This document shows positions 61,001 to 64,000 of a stretch of 64,000 nt of DNA, one piece after another (within the stretch, counting starts at the first letter, position 1; every line of letters starts with the position of its first letter). Position numbers and translations under genes: made by a program. The stretch is from Pseudoxanthomonas sp. (GTDB lineage Bacteria; Pseudomonadota; Gammaproteobacteria; Xanthomonadales; Xanthomonadaceae), in NCBI RefSeq assembly GCF_024710765.1, contig NZ_JANJUE010000107.1:1-64000 (forward strand). The letters run 5' to 3'. Below the pieces are notes generated by a model, which had not been told where the DNA came from, searched no databases, and saw nothing but the letters and a program-made list of their open reading frames with translations.

Positions 61001-63146
61001 GGTGAACGTGGTGCGCCATGACCAGGACGATCCGTACCTGGTGGTCGCCGCCGACAAGGGCACCGCGACCTTCTCGGACATCGCCAACGGCCTGGCCATC
61101 GCCCACAACTTCTGGCTGGGCGACGCGTTCGCCTCCGGCGGTTCGGTCGGTTACGACCACAAGGGCATGGGCATCACCGCGCGCGGCGCGTGGGAATCGG
61201 TCAAGCGCCACTTCCGTGCGCTGGGCCGCGACTCGCAGACCCAGGACTTTACCTGCGTCGGCATCGGCGACATGTCCGGCGACGTGTTCGGCAACGGCAT
61301 GCTGCTGTCCGGGCACATCCGCCTGGTGGCTGCGTTCGATCACCGCCACATCTTCCTGGATCCCTCGCCGGACGCGGCCCGCAGCTTCCAGGAGCGCCAG
61401 CGCCTGTTCAAGGTGCCGCGTTCCAGCTGGGCCGACTATGACGCCAAGCTGATCTCCAAGGGCGGCGGCATCCACCCGCGTACCGCCAAGTCGATCGAAA
61501 TCACTCCGCAGGTGCGCGAGGTGCTCGGCCTGGCCGATGGCGTGAAGTCGCTGTCGCCGAACGAGCTGATGAGCGCGATCCTCAAGGCACCGGTCGATCT
61601 GCTGTGGAACGGCGGCATCGGCACCTACGTCAAGGCCAGCAGCGAGACCAACGCGGACGTCGGCGATCGCGCCAACAACGGGCTGCGAGTGGACGGGCGT
61701 GATCTGCGCTGCAAGGTCGTGGGCGAGGGCGGCAACCTGGGCCTGACCCAGTTGGGGCGCATCGAGGCCGCCCAGCACGGGACCCTGCTCAACACCGACT
61801 TCATCGACAACTCCGCCGGCGTGGACACCTCCGATCACGAGGTGAACATCAAGATCCTGCTCAACGGCGTGGTGCAGGAGAAGAAGCTGCGGATGGACGC
61901 CCGCAACAAGCTGCTGGCGGACATGACCGACGAGGTCGCCCAGTTGGTGCTGTGGGACAACTACCGGCAGAACCAGGCGCTCAGCCTGATGGAGCGGATG
62001 AGCGCCGCGCGCCTGGGTTCCAAGCAGCACTTCATCCAGACCCTGGAATCGCAGGGCCTGCTGGATCGCCAGATCGAATACCTGCCGTCGGATGCCGAAC
62101 TGGCCGAGCGCAAGGCGCGCGGGCAGGGCATGACCCGTCCGGAACTGGCGGTGCTGCTGTCGTACTCCAAGCTGGTGGCGTTCCAGCAACTGCTGGACTC
62201 GGACATCCCGGAAGATCCGTACCTGTCCAAGGAACTGCAACGCTACTTCCCCAAGCCGCTGCAGAAGAAGTACGCAGGCGACATGGAGAAGCATCGCCTG
62301 AAGCGCGAAATCATCGCCACGGCGGTGACCAACACCACCATCAACCGGATGGGCGCGACCTTCCTGCTGCGCATGCAGGAAGACACCGGCCGCAGTCCGG
62401 CGGAAGTCGCCAAGGCGTTCACCATCACCCGCGAGACCCTGGACGCCCGCGAGCTGTGGAACCAGATCGACGCCCTCGACGGCAAGGTGCCCGAGTCGGT
62501 GCAGATCGACGCCCTGCAGGTGATCTGGTCGGTGCAGCGCACCTTCACCCGCTGGTTGCTGACCCGGCAGGGACCGATTCCCGCGATCGCCACCGCGGTG
62601 GAGCGTTACTACGACGGCTTCAACGAAATCCGGGCCGCCGACGGCGTGTTGCCGGATTCGCTGCGCCCGGCGTACAACGCCAGCCTGCAGACCTGGAAGG
62701 ACAAGGGCCTGCCGGCCGCCCTGGCTGGCCAGTTGGCGGCATTGCCATACCTGGAACCGTCCTGTGACATCATCGAACTGGCGCGCGCGCGCAAGCTCAA
62801 GCCGGTTGAGGTGTCGAAGGTCCACTACCGCCTCGGTGAAGCGTTGCACCTGCCGTGGCTGGTCGACCAGGTCGACGCGCTCAAGGTGGACGGCCGCTGG
62901 CACGCGGTCGCGCGTGGCGTGCTGCGTGACGAGCTGACCAACCACCAGCGCACCCTGACCTCGCAGGTGCTGTCGATGCCGGGCAACACCGCCGATGCCA
63001 AGGTCCAGGCCTGGCTGCAGCGCGGCGATGCCGGCCTGCGGTTCACCCTGGTCATGCTCAACGAGCTGGCCGCGCAGAAAACGCTGGACTACCCGACCGC
63101 CTCGGTCGCGGTGCAGCGGTTGGGCCAGTTGGCCGCGCAGGGCTGA
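58047..63146 (+). CDS. gdhB: NAD-specific glutamate dehydrogenase, 180-kDa class
   Basis: The 1699-residue enzyme converts glutamate to 2-oxoglutarate and ammonia. The long N-terminal regulatory part, the catalytic part with [23 protein letters not shown], and the Rossmann part with [18 protein letters not shown] all fit the GDH-180 family. The first 60-70 residues are very rich in Lys, Ala and Pro, like histone H1 tails. This extension is longer than usual (about 1620-1660 residues for the family). The ATG at 58047 is used because the earlier frame is not protein-like; a GTG further in is possible. Confidence 0.95.
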   Translation: [1699 protein letters not shown]

Positions 63147-63171
63147 GCCCGCCGCGGCGGATGGAAAAGCG

Positions 63172-63203
63172 ACAGGCCGGGGAAACCCGGCCTGTTTTTT
63201 TTT
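63172..63203 (+). terminator. Terminator after the glutamate dehydrogenase gene
   Basis: ACAGGCCGGG-GAAA-CCCGGCCTGT followed by a run of nine T. Confidence 0.92.
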
Positions 63204-63341
63204 GCGGGTCTCGCATGCGCCGAGGGGGGGGGGGCCAGGCACCGCCACATCCCTGTGCCACGCGGCGGACGGCGCCGCCACCGGTCATCCAATCCGGGGC
63301 TTCTGCCGTTATCCTCTCCGGCAAGCCACCAGGAACCCGGG

Positions 63342-64000
63342 ATGAGCCAGACGCCCCGCATCGCCTTCCTCGCCAGTCCCGCCGCCGAAGCGCAGCAGGC
63401 GCTGACCGAACTGACCGCCCTGCATGGCAGCCACGATCCGCAAGACGCCGACGTGCTGTGCGCGCTGGGGGGTGACGGTTTCATGTTGCAGACCCTGCAC
63501 CGGCACGGCAGCCTGGGCAAACCCGTGTTCGGCATGAAGCTGGGAACGGTCGGTTTCCTCATGAACCAGTACCGCAGCGAGGATCTGCTGGACCGGATCG
63601 CCCAGGCCGAGCCGGCCAAGCTGCGTCCGCTGGAAATGCTGGCGCTGACCGAATCCGGTGCCAGCACCGGCTCGCTGGCTTACAACGAGGTGTCGCTGCT
63701 GCGCCAGACCCGCCAGGCCGCCCACATCCGCATCGACCTGAACGGGCAGACCCGGCTGGACGAACTGATCTGCGACGGCGTGCTGACCGCGACACCCGCC
63801 GGCAGTACCGCCTACAACTTCTCCGCGCACGGGCCGATCCTGCCGCTGGGCTCCAGCACGATCGCGCTGACCCCGATCGCGCCGTTCCGGCCGCGCCGCT
63901 GGCGTGGCGCGATCCTGCGGGCGAACACCGAGGTCCGGTTCCGGGTGCTGGATCCGTACAAGCGGCCGGTCAGTGCCACCGCCGACTCGCACGAAGTCCG
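63342..64000 (+). CDS. nadK: NAD kinase (3' end outside window)
   Basis: The frame is open to the window end, 219 residues visible. NAD kinase phosphorylates NAD to NADP. The GGDG motif is in [15 protein letters not shown] near residue 45, NE in AYNEVSLL, and [16 protein letters not shown] in the C-terminal part. The start at 63342 ([12 protein letters not shown]) has AGGAA upstream. The last residues and stop lie beyond the window. Confidence 0.94.
   Translation, partial: MSQTPRIAFLASPAAEAQQALTELTALHGSHDPQDADVLCALGGDGFMLQTLHRHGSLGKPVFGMKLGTVGFLMNQYRSEDLLDRIAQAEPAKLRPLEMLALTESGASTGSLAYNEVSLLRQTRQAAHIRIDLNGQTRLDELICDGVLTATPAGSTAYNFSAHGPILPLGSSTIALTPIAPFRPRRWRGAILRANTEVRFRVLDPYKRPVSATADSHEV

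Noticed and set aside
57081-63281. A 2066-codon open frame on the minus strand across the whole glutamate dehydrogenase gene
   Set aside because: It is an antisense shadow caused by high G+C codon bias; only its last 223 codons are a real TetR gene. The translation upstream has no domain character.

Overview
This is a GC-rich chromosomal segment (roughly two-thirds G+C by eye). Gene content and order point to the Xanthomonadaceae/Lysobacteraceae (Lysobacter, Luteimonas, Pseudoxanthomonas or Stenotrophomonas type). The pointers are a gyrA with an acidic C-terminal insert, a methionine synthase split into two proteins, a 180-kDa-class NAD-glutamate dehydrogenase, a sucA-sucB-lpd block, a subclass B3 metallo-beta-lactamase, several RND pumps, and dispersed GAATC-type and C5T3/A3G5 intergenic repeats. 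The genus is inference. I saw no phage, IS, CRISPR, tRNA or rRNA.

Layout. 1-9.2 kb: 3' end of gyrA with its terminator, then an alpha-2-macroglobulin-like protein and penicillin-binding protein 1C. 9.2-14.2 kb: an unknown membrane protein, a Prx5-type peroxiredoxin, CbpA, PilH, a YhdH-type reductase, a small GIY-YIG protein and a tandem palindromic repeat array with an A-B-A-B structure. 14.2-20.7 kb: LOG-family protein, lpd, sucB, sucA (minus strand). 20.8-25.6 kb: a tightly coupled minus-strand run purB, VOC protein, B3 beta-lactamase, uL16 hydroxylase RoxA, GNAT protein. 25.8-27.2 kb: a class II fumarase, divergent from purB. 27.2-33.5 kb: a zinc-peptidase-like protein, a serine hydrolase, and a probable operon of small protein, YtrA-like GntR regulator, ABC ATPase, ABC permease, GSGD-repeat protein and a lipoprotein, with a dyad operator upstream.

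33.5-40.1 kb: glutathione peroxidase, an FKBP isomerase with a duplicated N-domain, ugd, slyX, a DUF2058 protein and a hydrolase, facing an MFS transporter and a C92-type peptidase. 40.1-45.7 kb: a MITE-like repeat, then the methionine locus (ArsR-methyltransferase regulator, N-terminal MetH, a short SDR, C-terminal MetH) preceded by a 28-bp dyad. 45.8-47.1 kb: acyl-CoA dehydrogenase. 47.1-57.8 kb: an unknown secreted protein and two separate RND efflux operons, the second with its own TetR regulator and paired palindromes. 58.0-64.0 kb: NAD-glutamate dehydrogenase with a lysine-rich N-terminal tail, then the start of nadK, cut by the window end.

How the genes fit together: central metabolism dominates (the E2/E3/E1 parts of 2-oxoglutarate dehydrogenase, fumarase, PurB which releases fumarate, GDH feeding 2-oxoglutarate, B12-dependent methionine synthesis). 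Envelope functions (A2M/PBP1C, RND pumps, beta-lactamase, ABC/DUF4097 operon) are interspersed. The candidates most worth following are the coupled purB-VOC-bla-roxA-GNAT operon, the SahR-like methionine locus with its operator, the YtrA-type ABC operon, and the higher-order repeat array beside the GIY-YIG gene.
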